Source: Pseudo-nitzschia pungens
Taxonomy: Eukaryota; Bacillariophyta; Bacillariophyceae; Bacillariales; Bacillariaceae
Length of the DNA stretch: 64,000 bases
Assembly (NCBI GenBank): GCA_037355855.1
Contig: CM074759.1
Span: forward strand, 7,192,001 to 7,256,000
Reading direction: 5' to 3'
Below the pieces are notes generated by a model that worked only from the letters and a program-made list of their open reading frames with translations, searched no databases and was not told the DNA's origin. Shown here piece after piece: positions 55,329 through 64,000 of the stretch. Positions within the stretch are counted from its first letter, which is position 1. Each line of letters starts with the position of its first letter. Both the position numbers and the translations under genes were made by a program.

Positions 55329-57899
55329 GGCTCAAATCACTGACACTAGCATCATGGCTGGAGGTGAATGCAATTGCAGCAACTCCAAGCCTCAATGCAG
55401 AGGCTGCGTCGTCCCCACCACCGGCAGCAGGAACTGCAGTGGAGGAATCAGGAGAGGCCACAGGGAGGTCACCAGCCATGGCATTCTGGGGAGGGTCAGG
55501 AACTGCAGGGGGAACTTCAGGAGGAATACCAGGAGAGGCATCAGCCTTGGCAACATTGGAAGGATCACCTCCAGGAGGAACACCACCTGCAGGCGCTGAA
55601 GCCTGGACATCAGTGAGATTGGAAGTGCCAGTCGCTAAAGTATCCATGGATTGAGAGTCATCAAAGCCTCCACCACCACTGTCAGCACGGGCTTGGAGGT
55701 TAAAGTGCAAATCTAGATCAAAAGTGAGGTCTGGGGCAAGGTCAACTGACAAGTCATCATCAACAAGTTCCCAATCTCTTGCATCCCCATCACCAAAAAA
55801 GGGAAGAGAGTCATCCTGCATCGGATCTGCAGCAGGTTCAGTTTCCACAACACAATTGACAGCAGCATCCCAATGGTAAGCTTCCATTTCAGTCAAGCAC
55901 TCAGAAGAGAACCATTGTCGAACACAAGAACCATAATGAGCTTCCAGAATAATAGGCAGGAAAGACAACATGGCCATTGCTTCAGCCTTGGTAGTGATAT
56001 TGTACAAAGCAAGGATCTCGCCTCGGTATGAACTGGTATCGACAGAAAGAAAAAGAGGCCATGACCAATTGTCACGGGTTCTGATACCCAGAAGCACACT
56101 GCGCAGTGTCTTCAAACCCAGCCCTTGGCCCAGGTCAACTGGAAGATCAAGATCAACTACCCCCAGAACAGGAGCAGTTTCATGGCTCTCAATAAATTTA
56201 GCTTGGCGGTGCTTAGCCTGGCGAACAGTCTTGAGCTTGGAGGGGGGAAGAGGTCTGTCAGAAGGATTGGTAGCTGTCTCAATAAACTTGTAGAATTTAC
56301 CATCAGGGAGAGAGGCAATGTCTGAAGGTTTGCACCGATTGAACTGGGCTTTGAGGAGCTTAACAGTTTGGGCGCGCTTTGTAGCATCACATAAAACATG
56401 TGCAGCCAGAACAGGATTGGGATCAGGAGTTCTGGAGTTGTCAAGGCTGATATTCTTCCTGATAACAGCAATAGGACATGCCTGAAACCTGGGATGAGTC
56501 TGAAGCAATTCGTTGTAGTGGTCAAGATCAAAACTCTGCATGTAAGATCCAAGGAGAAAGCCACAGGTGACAATAACTGGGGCCTGTATGTGGTCATATT
56601 TCAGGTCCATGTCACGGTCTCTGAGCCTCTGGAGCAATTGTGCTGAAAAGAGTTTCTCCAGGGAAGCACTGTGTCCCAAAAAGAAGCGTAGATGAGGAGC
56701 AGTTCTACTGCGAAGCCAGAGCTGAGCAACATACAATTCCAAGGTCTTCCTGTCAGGAAGAGTCGTCCAAAACTTGGTAACAGGCTTGGCCTTGGGGTTG
56801 AGCCTGGCTCTGGAGGGAAAAACATACAACACCAGGCGCTTGTCAACAGTCCATAGAAGATCCAAAGCTTCCTTGAGAGACTTGAGCAGCTCATCATAAA
56901 GTTCCCCAGGGTGTTGTGACATCAACCTTGGAAGGGACATAGTGACAAAAGAACTATGAGAACACTTGGTTCCAGCAGTTACATCCACTGGAGCTCTAGA
57001 ATCACTGGAGCAAACCCCTCGGCGTTGGAGGAAATGCCCAGCAGAAGAGGACAAGACAGTAGCATCACCACCACCAGGAAGAAAGGACACTGATTTGGAA
57101 GGGGAAGATTTGGAAGTGGAAGCATCATCAGCCACTGGTGGCGCAGGTGTAGGAGGTCGCTTCTTGAAATGCCAATGAGAACCAAGCACCTGATTGGCTG
57201 CCCACCATACTTTGCCTTCAGTGCTAGGCAAAAGGTTGCCCTCACAATATAGGTCATCAAAACACTCAGGAGACATCTTGACCAAACCAATAAGACATTT
57301 CTTCAGAGCCTGGCCAGGTGGTTGCTTGGTCCAGGCTGGGGCAGAGCCTTGAAAGCAAGCAGAGACAAGAGAGGCCAAGGAATCTACAGTGGCATTGCGC
57401 CAGTCTGGAGTGTCCGGAAAAACCTGACAATAAACAGGAGGGATGGCAATCCGGCAAATATCATGGATGGATTTTTTGTCTGTACCCTCCTTCTTGCTGA
57501 AAAAGTGTGTAGGGCTTGGACACCCAGCCCATAACCGTTTAACAGTTGGAGATTTTCGGAAGGCATGAATTGCAGATGGTATAGGAGACTTGCCAGAACA
57601 GGGACCCTTACCATAAAAACACCAGAAGAAGGAAGCGGAATGAGCCCTGTTGGCAGCAGCCAAAGCCTCCTGGCGTTGGGATTGGCGTGCTTGCTGCTGA
57701 GAGGGATCAGCTTTCTGGGCAGAGGAAAAGGCAAGAGTAGATTGCTTGAGGATGGAGGAAGCAGGGACCTTGCCTGAGGTCCCAGGGCCCTTTGGTGTGT
57801 GTCTGGACGTCTGTTGGCCTGGCAGCAGGGAGCCTGCCTGGTTGGATCCTGGCTGCTGGGAGCCTGGGGGCCGGGGTCCTGACTGCTGGGATCCCTGCT

Positions 57900-57955
57900 G
57901 CTGGGAGCCCTGCTGCTGGGAGCCCTGCTGCTGGGAGCCCTGCTGCTGGGAACCT
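57900..57955 (-). repeat. 15-bp repeat coding for QQGSQ
   Basis: Four near-perfect units of CTGCTGGGAGCCCTG within ORF1, flanked by diverged units. Confidence 0.85.
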
Positions 57956-58548
57956 GAGGTCTGGGAGCTTATCAGCTTGGGGTCTGACAGCAAAGCACCG
58001 GACGACGGAGAGCCTGACAGAGTACCTGACTGCGGAGGACCTGACTCCTGGGAGCCTAGCTGAGAAGCTGTTGACAGAGAAGAAGTTGGCAAGGAATCCC
58101 CTGGTGCAGAGTCCCCTGGTGCAGATTCCCCTGGTGCAGATTCAGTGCCAAGCATCTCAACATCAGAGAGCACACCTGCAGAAGAAGAAGTCTTCAAGGA
58201 ATCCCCTGGAGCAGGTTCAGTGCCAAGCATATCAACATCAGAAAGCACACCTGCAGATGAGGACACAGAAGAAGATGAAGACGTATCATCAACAGAAGAC
58301 CCATTCATAGAGGATGAAGAGGCTGATGAGGCAGAGGAAGAGGATGATCTGGTATCAAGAGTAGGAGAAGGAGTAGTAAGAGCAGAGGTGACACTAGAAT
58401 GTCTTGGAGGGGTCTTTTGCACAAATGGGCGCTTGTTAGACCGAGTCCCAGAGGCAGACCTAGCAGAAGAAGGAGTTGTGGAAGATCTTTTCTTCCGGGA
58501 AGCTGTTTGGGAGGTGGGCCGCGGAGGCATTGTACCAGAAGTGGAGCT

Positions 58549-59287
58549 GACCGCTGGTGGGCTGACTGCTGGTGGGCTGACTGCTGGTGAGCTGACTGCT
58601 GGTGGGCTGACTGCTGGTGAGCTGACTGCTGGTGGGCTGACTGCTGGTGAGCTGACTGCTGATGGGCTGACTGCTGGTGAGCTGACTGCTGGTGGGCTGA
58701 CTGCTGGTGAGCTGACAGCTGGTGAGCTGACTGCTGATGGGCTGACTGCTGGTGAGCTGACTGCTGGTGGGCTGACTGCTGGTGAGCTGACAGCTGGTGA
58801 GCTGACTGCTGATGGGCTGACTGCTGGTGGGCTGACTGCTGGTGAGCGGACTGCTTGTGAGCGGACTGCTGGTGGGCTGACTGCTGGTGAGCTGACTGCT
58901 GGTGGGCTGACTGCTGGTGGGCTGACTGCTGGTGGGCTGACTGGTTGGGAGCTCACTGCTGGTGGGCTGACTGCTGGGGAGCTGACTGCTGGTGGGCTGA
59001 CTGCTGGTGGGCTGACAGCTGATGGGCTGACTGCTGGTGGGCTGACTGCTGGTGAGCGGACTGCTGGTGAGCTGACTGCTGGTGAGCTGACTGCTGATGG
59101 GCTGACGGCTGGTGGGCTGACTGCTGGTGGGCTGACTGCTGGTGAGCTGACTGCTGGTGAGCTGACTGCTGGTGGGCTGACTGCTGGTGGCCTGTCTGCT
59201 GATGGGCTCACTGCTGGTGGGCTGACTGCTGGGGAGCTGACTGCTGGTGGGCTGACTGCTGATGGGCTGACTGCTGGTGGGCCGACT
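58549..59287 (-). repeat. 15-bp coding minisatellite (PPAVS units)
   Basis: About 49 units of the plus-strand form GCTGACTGCTGGTGG, with GAG/GGG/GAT variants at one codon giving PPAVS, SPAVS and PSAVS. The array continues at 61561-61770 with about 14 more units, on the far side of the inserted element. Confidence 0.95.
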
Positions 59288-61560
59288 ACAATTTGCGCGA
59301 CGCGCATTTTGTCCGACGTTCCGATGTTCCAGTACTAAAAATACGTAGATTTCTACACAACTTTACCATGCGATATCTCGCTCCCTTATACACCCCCAAT
59401 CACAACCCCAGGACCTACATGTATTAACCAAGACCTGCGCTCTTCGTTTCTGCTATCGGTTCAGTTGCTGGATGCTTCCTTTCGTTGAGTTTGTTGCCAA
59501 TTCACTGCTCGACCGAGGGATCAGCAACAGCAGCAGCACCAAAACCAAGATCGACACATAATTTTCTACAGCACTTCCAGTACAGATTCTACAGCAATTC
59601 ACCACTCTTTTTCGATGTACGGTACTGCTTCGATCTGTTCCCAAGCTCCAACCAAGGCCCTTACGTATATCTTGCTATACTTAATGTTCTACACTGTTTC
59701 CAAGCTGCTTAAGTGATTCTCACTTAAAGTTCTTCCACTGTAGGAATATTTCTACACGAAATTCCAGATGTCATCTGTTTCCAAGTCTAATGCCCTGCTG
59801 GTACATAAGTGTTTTCGCTTATGGTCCTAATGTTTTCTGACCCAAGCCCAAAAGCCGCTAAGTACAGTTCACTTAAGGCTCTACCATCTACATATACCTC
59901 TCAGGTGTACAGTATAAATGTCATCTGTTTCCAAGTCTACTGCCCTGCTGGACCCTAAGTGTTTTCACTTATGGTCCTACTGTTTCTTGACCCAAGCCCC
60001 AAAGCCGCTAAGTACAGTTTGCTTAAGGCTCCACCACCTACATAACCCTCTCAGGTGTACTGTATAAATGTCATCTGTTTCCAAGTCTACTGCCCTGATG
60101 GACCCTAAGTGTTTTCGCTTATGGTCCTACTGTTTCCTGACCCAAGCCCTAAAGCCACTAAGTACAGTTTGCTTAAGGCTCCCCTACCTACATATACCTC
60201 TCAGATGCATTCTTCAACTGTCATCTGTTTTCAAGTCTACTGCCCTGATGGACCATAAGTGTTTTCGCTTATGGTCCTACTGTTTCCTTACCCAAGCCCC
60301 AAAGCCGCTAAGTACAGCTTGCTTAAGGCTCTCCTACCTACATATACCTCTCAGATGCACACTTCAACTGTCATCTGTTTTCAAGTCTACTGCCCTGCTG
60401 GACCATAAGTGTTCTCACTTAAGGTCCTACTATTTCCTGACCCAAGCCCCAAAGCCGCTAAGTACAGCTTGCTTAAGGCTCTCCTACCTACATAACCCTC
60501 TCAGATGCACACTTCAACTGTCATCTGTTTTCAAGTCTACTGCCCTGCTGGACCATAAGTGTTCTCACTTAAGGTCCTACTATTTCCTGACCCAAGCCCC
60601 AAAGCCGCTAAGTACAGCTTGCTTAAGGCTCTCCTACCTACATAACCCTCTCAGATGCACACTTCAACTGTCATCTGTTTTCAAGTCTACTGCCCTGATA
60701 GTCCATAATTGTTTTTGATTATGGACCTACTGTTTTTATGACCCAAGCCCCAAAGCTGCTAAGTACATGTTACTTAACGCACCACCACCAACATATACCC
60801 CTCCAGTTCACAGTACAGCAGATACCTGTTTTCAAGCCTACAGCCCTGATGGTCCATAAGTGTTTTCACTTTAAGGCCCTGTTTCCAAGCTACTACAGGA
60901 GAGCAAGTTCAAGTTCGAACAGAAGGCCAGCTGTTACGAATTTGAATTTGGTAGTAGGCTCCACCGCCTCTACGTGTTTCCTCTACGTGTCTCCTACTAC
61001 GAAGTTCGAACAGAAGGACAGCTGTTACGAATTTGGTAGTAGGCTCCGTACTATATGTACCATACAGTGGTTACGGGAATGTGTTTGGGGATGACTACTC
61101 GCATTACTGGTGATGCTGCAATCCAGCATTCAGAGAGGAGTTTTGCTTTTGTACGCTGACCACTAGCATTACAGATACCATGTATCTAGTCAGGGTTTTG
61201 CTTGTGTCAGCTGACCACTAGCATTACGGATGCTGCACACCAGCATTGGAGGGACAGTTTTGCTTGTGTCTTTCCCTTTCACGTTCTTGTTACCCCGTTT
61301 CCTGTACGCTTTGCAACAGCAGTGTCTGTTGTGCTCTGGACTGGTTCGTTTTTTTCCTGTTTCTTACCAAGGTTCGTTTGCAAAATAGCCGTCCTTACAA
61401 CCTGGGGCCTATTCCCCATGGTTGAGGCGGCGCGTCGTTCTACAACTTGGGGCCTAACCTCTCTTTGATTGAGGCGACGATAAAGTCTGGTTACAGACTG
61501 AGTAGCTTTTAACCACCTTCGGTGGATTTTCCTACTTAAATAAGTATATTATTATTATTA
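59288..61560 (+). mobile_element. Short non-coding LINE companion element, copy 2
   Basis: It is flanked by the 20-bp direct repeat TGACTGCTGGTGGGCCGACT (59268-59287 and 61561-61580). It has the same 5' end, 150-bp repeats and 3' double hairpin with (TTA)n tail as 35049-37002. It lies opposite in orientation to the LINE it entered. A 216-codon frame across the repeats (60068-60718) exists because the period is a multiple of three; I do not call it a gene. Confidence 0.9.
59768..60820 (+). repeat. 150-bp tandem repeat, seven units at exact spacing
   Basis: Units start at 59768, 59918, 60068, 60218, 60368, 60518 and 60668, with no length change in any of them. Each has the GGACCATAAGTG-type hairpin; the last unit (about 60700-60727) keeps the stem with different bases. 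Confidence 0.95.
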
Positions 61561-61770
61561 TGACTGCTGGTGGGCCGACTGCTGGTGGGCTGACTGCTGG
61601 TGGGCTGACTGCTGATGAGCTGACTGCTGGTGGGCTGATTGCTGGTGGGCTGACGGCTTGTGGGCTGACTGCTGGTGGGCGGACTGCTGGTGGGCTGACT
61701 GCTGGTGGGCTGACTGCTGGTGGGCTGACTGCTGGTGGGCTGACTGCGGAGAGCTTGACTGCTGGGAGCC
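61561..61770 (-). repeat. 15-bp coding minisatellite, second part
   Basis: About 14 units continuing the PPAVS array of ORF1, separated from the first part only by the companion-element insertion. Confidence 0.9.
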
Positions 61771-61921
61771 TGACTGCGGGATGGATAGCTTGGGGTTGTA
61801 CGCTGGGTTTGAACCAAGGTACAGCAGCAACAACAGGTCCAACGTTGGTCTGAACAGGAAAAAACTCCAGGGGATCCAAAAAAACTGGAGCACTACCAGA
61901 AAAGGCACGTTCGAAACCCAC

Positions 61922-63250
61922 AGAGGTGCTCTGGAGTGACTAAATTTAGAAACTCCTGTAGACTCCTGCAAATCGTGTAGAAACAGACTGTAGAAACCGA
62001 CAACTGGCTTGTATCAAAGGCCTGGTAGGGACACTGCTTGCGTGAAAACAGGGGCTTTAGTAGGAACACTTAGGGACCGGGGGATATCAATGGCAGGGCA
62101 CACTTAAAAGGCTCAGGAGGGAACTTGAAGTTCAAACTCGCAAGTACTTATAAGTGGAAACAGTATCCAGGGGCAATTGGCTTGGAAACAGGGACCTTGA
62201 GCGAGACACTTAGGGACCAGGGAAGCAGTGGAAACAGTATCCGGGGGCAATTGGCTTGAAAACAAATACCTTGAGCGAGACACTTAGGGACCAGGGAAGC
62301 TGATTGCTTGAAAACAGGGGCTTTAGTAGAAACACCTAGGGACCAGAGGGAGGCTTGTATCGTGAAAACAGTGTCGAACTTGAAGTTCAAGTTGGGGTTG
62401 CTTAAGAGCAAAAACACTTAGGGATCAGGGAACTCGCGAACACTTAGGGACCAGGGGAATTGTAGTCTTGAAAACAAGGGGCGGTAGTAGCTGTAGTCTT
62501 GGAAACAAGAGTGCAATAAGTATAAGGTACTTAGGGATCGGTTGGTCTTGGCTTGAAAACAGGTGTAGTAGGGGGAGCCTTAAGCGAGAAAACTTATGGA
62601 CTGGGGGGCTTGACTAGGAAACAGGGTAGCTCTTAAATGATAGGCACTTAGAAGAGCAGGTGGGCTATTGGCTTGAGAATAAAGGGGAACTGGAAGATAT
62701 GCTCGCGGGAACTTGCAGATACTTAGGGATCAGCAAGTAGGAACCTTCTAGAAGGGGGGTGTATATGTGTTCAATCTTGAAGAATGTAGAACGTTAAGTA
62801 GGTTCGACCTTGAAGAATGTAGAACGTTAAGTGGGTATCACTTAAGGGGCTTGGAAGACTGTATAGCGTTAAATAAAAATATGGCTTGAAAACAGATCAA
62901 AAAAACCAAACCGAGCTCGGAGACAAAGCGGAACTGAAGCAGAGCTGCTGTAGAATTAGTACTGCAGTTGCTGTAGAAAATTATGTGTTGTTTTGCTGCC
63001 GAAGCTTGTTGTTGCCGATCGACCGACCGACAGGAAACAAGCAACCAAAGCAACCAAAGGGAGCAAGGAGCAGGCAAACAAACAGCAGAATCAGACAGGG
63101 GAGGTCTCTGTTGATAGGTGTAGTGCTTGGTTTTGTTGTAGGAGCTTTAGAAGTGAGTGAGATATCAAAGGGGAAAGTTGTGTAGAAATCTACGTGTTTT
63201 AAGTACTGGAACATCGGAACGTCGGACAAAATCGCGCGTCGCAAAATTGT
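61922..63250 (-). other. 5' UTR of the LINE, with degenerate repeats
   Basis: The first ~500 bases of the transcript sense (from 63250 down) align with the 5' part of the companion elements: TTTTGTCCGACGTTCCGATG, the GTAGATTTCTAC hairpin, CATAATTTTCTACAGCA, and CTTAAGTG-CACTTAA words. From about 62760 to 62010 follow irregular repeats containing, on the plus strand, GGCTTGAAAACAGG and CACTTAGGGACCAGGG. These resemble the 150-bp unit of the companions. The region probably holds the internal promoter; no motif could be pinned down. Confidence 0.7.
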
Positions 63251-64000
63251 GGACTTCAAGCTTCAAGAAATCGATTAAGGTGCCCTTACCAATGGCTTCT
63301 TTCTTCCCCACAGTAGGTGGATCCATCCTGGGGAGTCTGGAGAAGGCATCTGCAAGGACATTCTTCTTGCCTTCAACATAGGTGAGGTTGACACCAAATT
63401 CTTCAAGGAATAATCTCCACCGGAGGACTCACTGGACTGAGAGAGTTCGGAAGGTAAGGTTCTTATGGTCAGTGTATACATTGATAACACCACCAAGGAG
63501 CATTTTGTGGTACTCTTTGCAGCAGAGTACTATGGCTAGGAGTTCTTTCTCCATGGTTGTATAATTCTTCTGGGCATCAGATAGTTTCTTGGACCAGTAG
63601 GCTATTGGCTTGCCATCTTGTATTATGGCAGCGCCCAGCTGTAGGTCTGAGGCATCAGTGTACAGTTCAAAGGGCTTGTTGAGGTCTGGATAGGTGTTCA
63701 GCGCATCCGCTGCCACCATTGCTTTCATCTCTTGAAAGGCTTTGTCTTGAGCAGGTCCCCATGTGAAAGCTGAAGGAGCTTTTCTTTGTTTGCCTTTGAT
63801 GGCAGCTGCTTGAGGGATCTGCTTCTTGGGAGTTCCAGTTATATTGAATAGAGGAGCTAGGACATGGGATCTGTGAGGCCACATGTCTCTGTAGTATCCC
63901 ACTGCTCCTAGAAATGACTTGACTTGAGTTACAGTTCTTGGTCGGTCCATATGTAGGATGGCTTCAATCTTTTTGCGCCATAGCTTAACTGCTGTAGGTG
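63251..64000 (-). pseudogene. pol: Gypsy pol: end of RT and RNase H, runs off the window
   Basis: Minus strand, open to the right edge. [10 protein letters not shown] and [19 protein letters not shown] form the RT connection; the RNase H region has [29 protein letters not shown] and [14 protein letters not shown] at 63429, replacing the arginine codon seen in the copy at 48400, interrupts the frame after TLSVQ. It resumes (VLRWRLFLEEFGV) up to the LINE insertion and continues in the integrase at 53886. Confidence 0.9.

Larger units (their letters stand above)
55249..61921 (-). pseudogene. LINE ORF1 with PPAVS repeats, split by a companion-element insertion
   Basis: Two segments, 61921-61581 and 59287-55249. 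Leaving out the insertion plus one target-duplication copy (2293 bp) gives 4380 nt, divisible by 3, so the frame is continuous (1459 residues). Start ATG at 61921 (MGFERAFSG). Residues about 45-360 are a pentapeptide array of the PPAVS type. Then come low-complexity Ser/Thr and SGSQQQG repeats, a Cys-bearing segment (FFWCFYGKGPCSGK), and the block shared with the other ORF1 copy (KMSPECFDDLYCEGNLL onward). The Pro/Ser-rich N-terminus is probably disordered. Its function in particle assembly is inferred from its place in the element only. Confidence 0.8.
53888..63250 (-). mobile_element. LINE-type element with complete 5' end, internally deleted and interrupted
   Basis: It is flanked by the 17-bp direct repeat GGACTTCAAGCTTCAAG (53871-53887 and 63251-63267). 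On the minus strand: 5' end ACAATTTTGCGACGCGC at 63250, a repeat-bearing 5' UTR, ORF1 from 61921, an endonuclease fragment, a deletion of about 4.9 kb that removes the RT and most of RNase H (junction about 54571), then the ORF2 C-terminus, 3' UTR, double hairpin and TTAA tail. A companion element (59288-61560) has inserted in ORF1. Without deletion and insertion the element would be roughly 12 kb. Confidence 0.9.

Noticed and set aside
58145..59338. 397-codon plus-strand frame of LTAGG repeats
   Set aside because: It is the complement of the PPAVS minisatellite; open only because the unit is 15 bp.
60068..60718. 216-codon frame of 50-residue repeats in the companion element
   Set aside because: The 150-bp period keeps one frame open by itself; neighbouring units have stops and the conserved feature is the hairpin, not the peptide.

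Overview
The window looks like nuclear DNA of a stramenopile alga, most likely a diatom. Genes are sparse and have at most one short GT-AG intron. One nucleus-encoded protein starts with a signal peptide ending in SAFAP, the ASAFAP-type plastid targeting motif of diatoms and relatives. The rest is retrotransposons, small inverted-repeat elements and satellites. No tRNA, rRNA, bacterial operon or CRISPR array was seen. The species cannot be named from the sequence.

Host genes lie between about 2.8 and 31.6 kb: a secreted EGF plus glycoside-hydrolase-like protein (2803-4576, -), a membrane-anchored JmjC/cupin-type oxygenase (15605-17929, +), a plastid CPP1-like (DUF3353) protein (19247-20489, -), a PMS2-type mismatch-repair endonuclease (22093-26146, -), a 302-residue protein of unknown function (28327-29235, +) and a secreted SGNH/PC-esterase-like protein (30298-31614, +). 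They do not form a pathway or an operon. The spaces hold tandem repeats (13, 22, 28, about 42, about 50 and 181 bp units) and MITE-like elements.

From 33.6 kb to the end (and in the first 1.8 kb) the window is a nest of retroelements. Several Ty3/gypsy copies (gag, protease, RT, RNase H, integrase; LTRs about 255-320 bp beginning TGT and ending ACA) are cut by two large LINE-type insertions, 38961-47265 (18-bp target duplication) and 53888-63250 (17-bp duplication). The second LINE copy carries an inserted smaller element (59288-61560, 20-bp duplication). A sister of that smaller element (35049-37002) sits inside another non-coding repeat (34699-37615), which itself sits inside a gypsy integrase.

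The most notable signals are: (1) a LINE of roughly 12 kb when rebuilt on paper and a short non-coding companion family that shares its 5' end and a two-hairpin 3' end; (2) an exact 150-bp repeat in the companion family whose hairpin shows paired base changes; (3) gag and pol of the gypsy family separated by one in-frame UGA in both copies; (4) an inverted two-part gypsy element that makes a testable prediction about the sequence beyond 64 kb; (5) a two-type higher-order 181-bp satellite; (6) a 22-bp repeat whose palindrome is preserved through paired substitutions.
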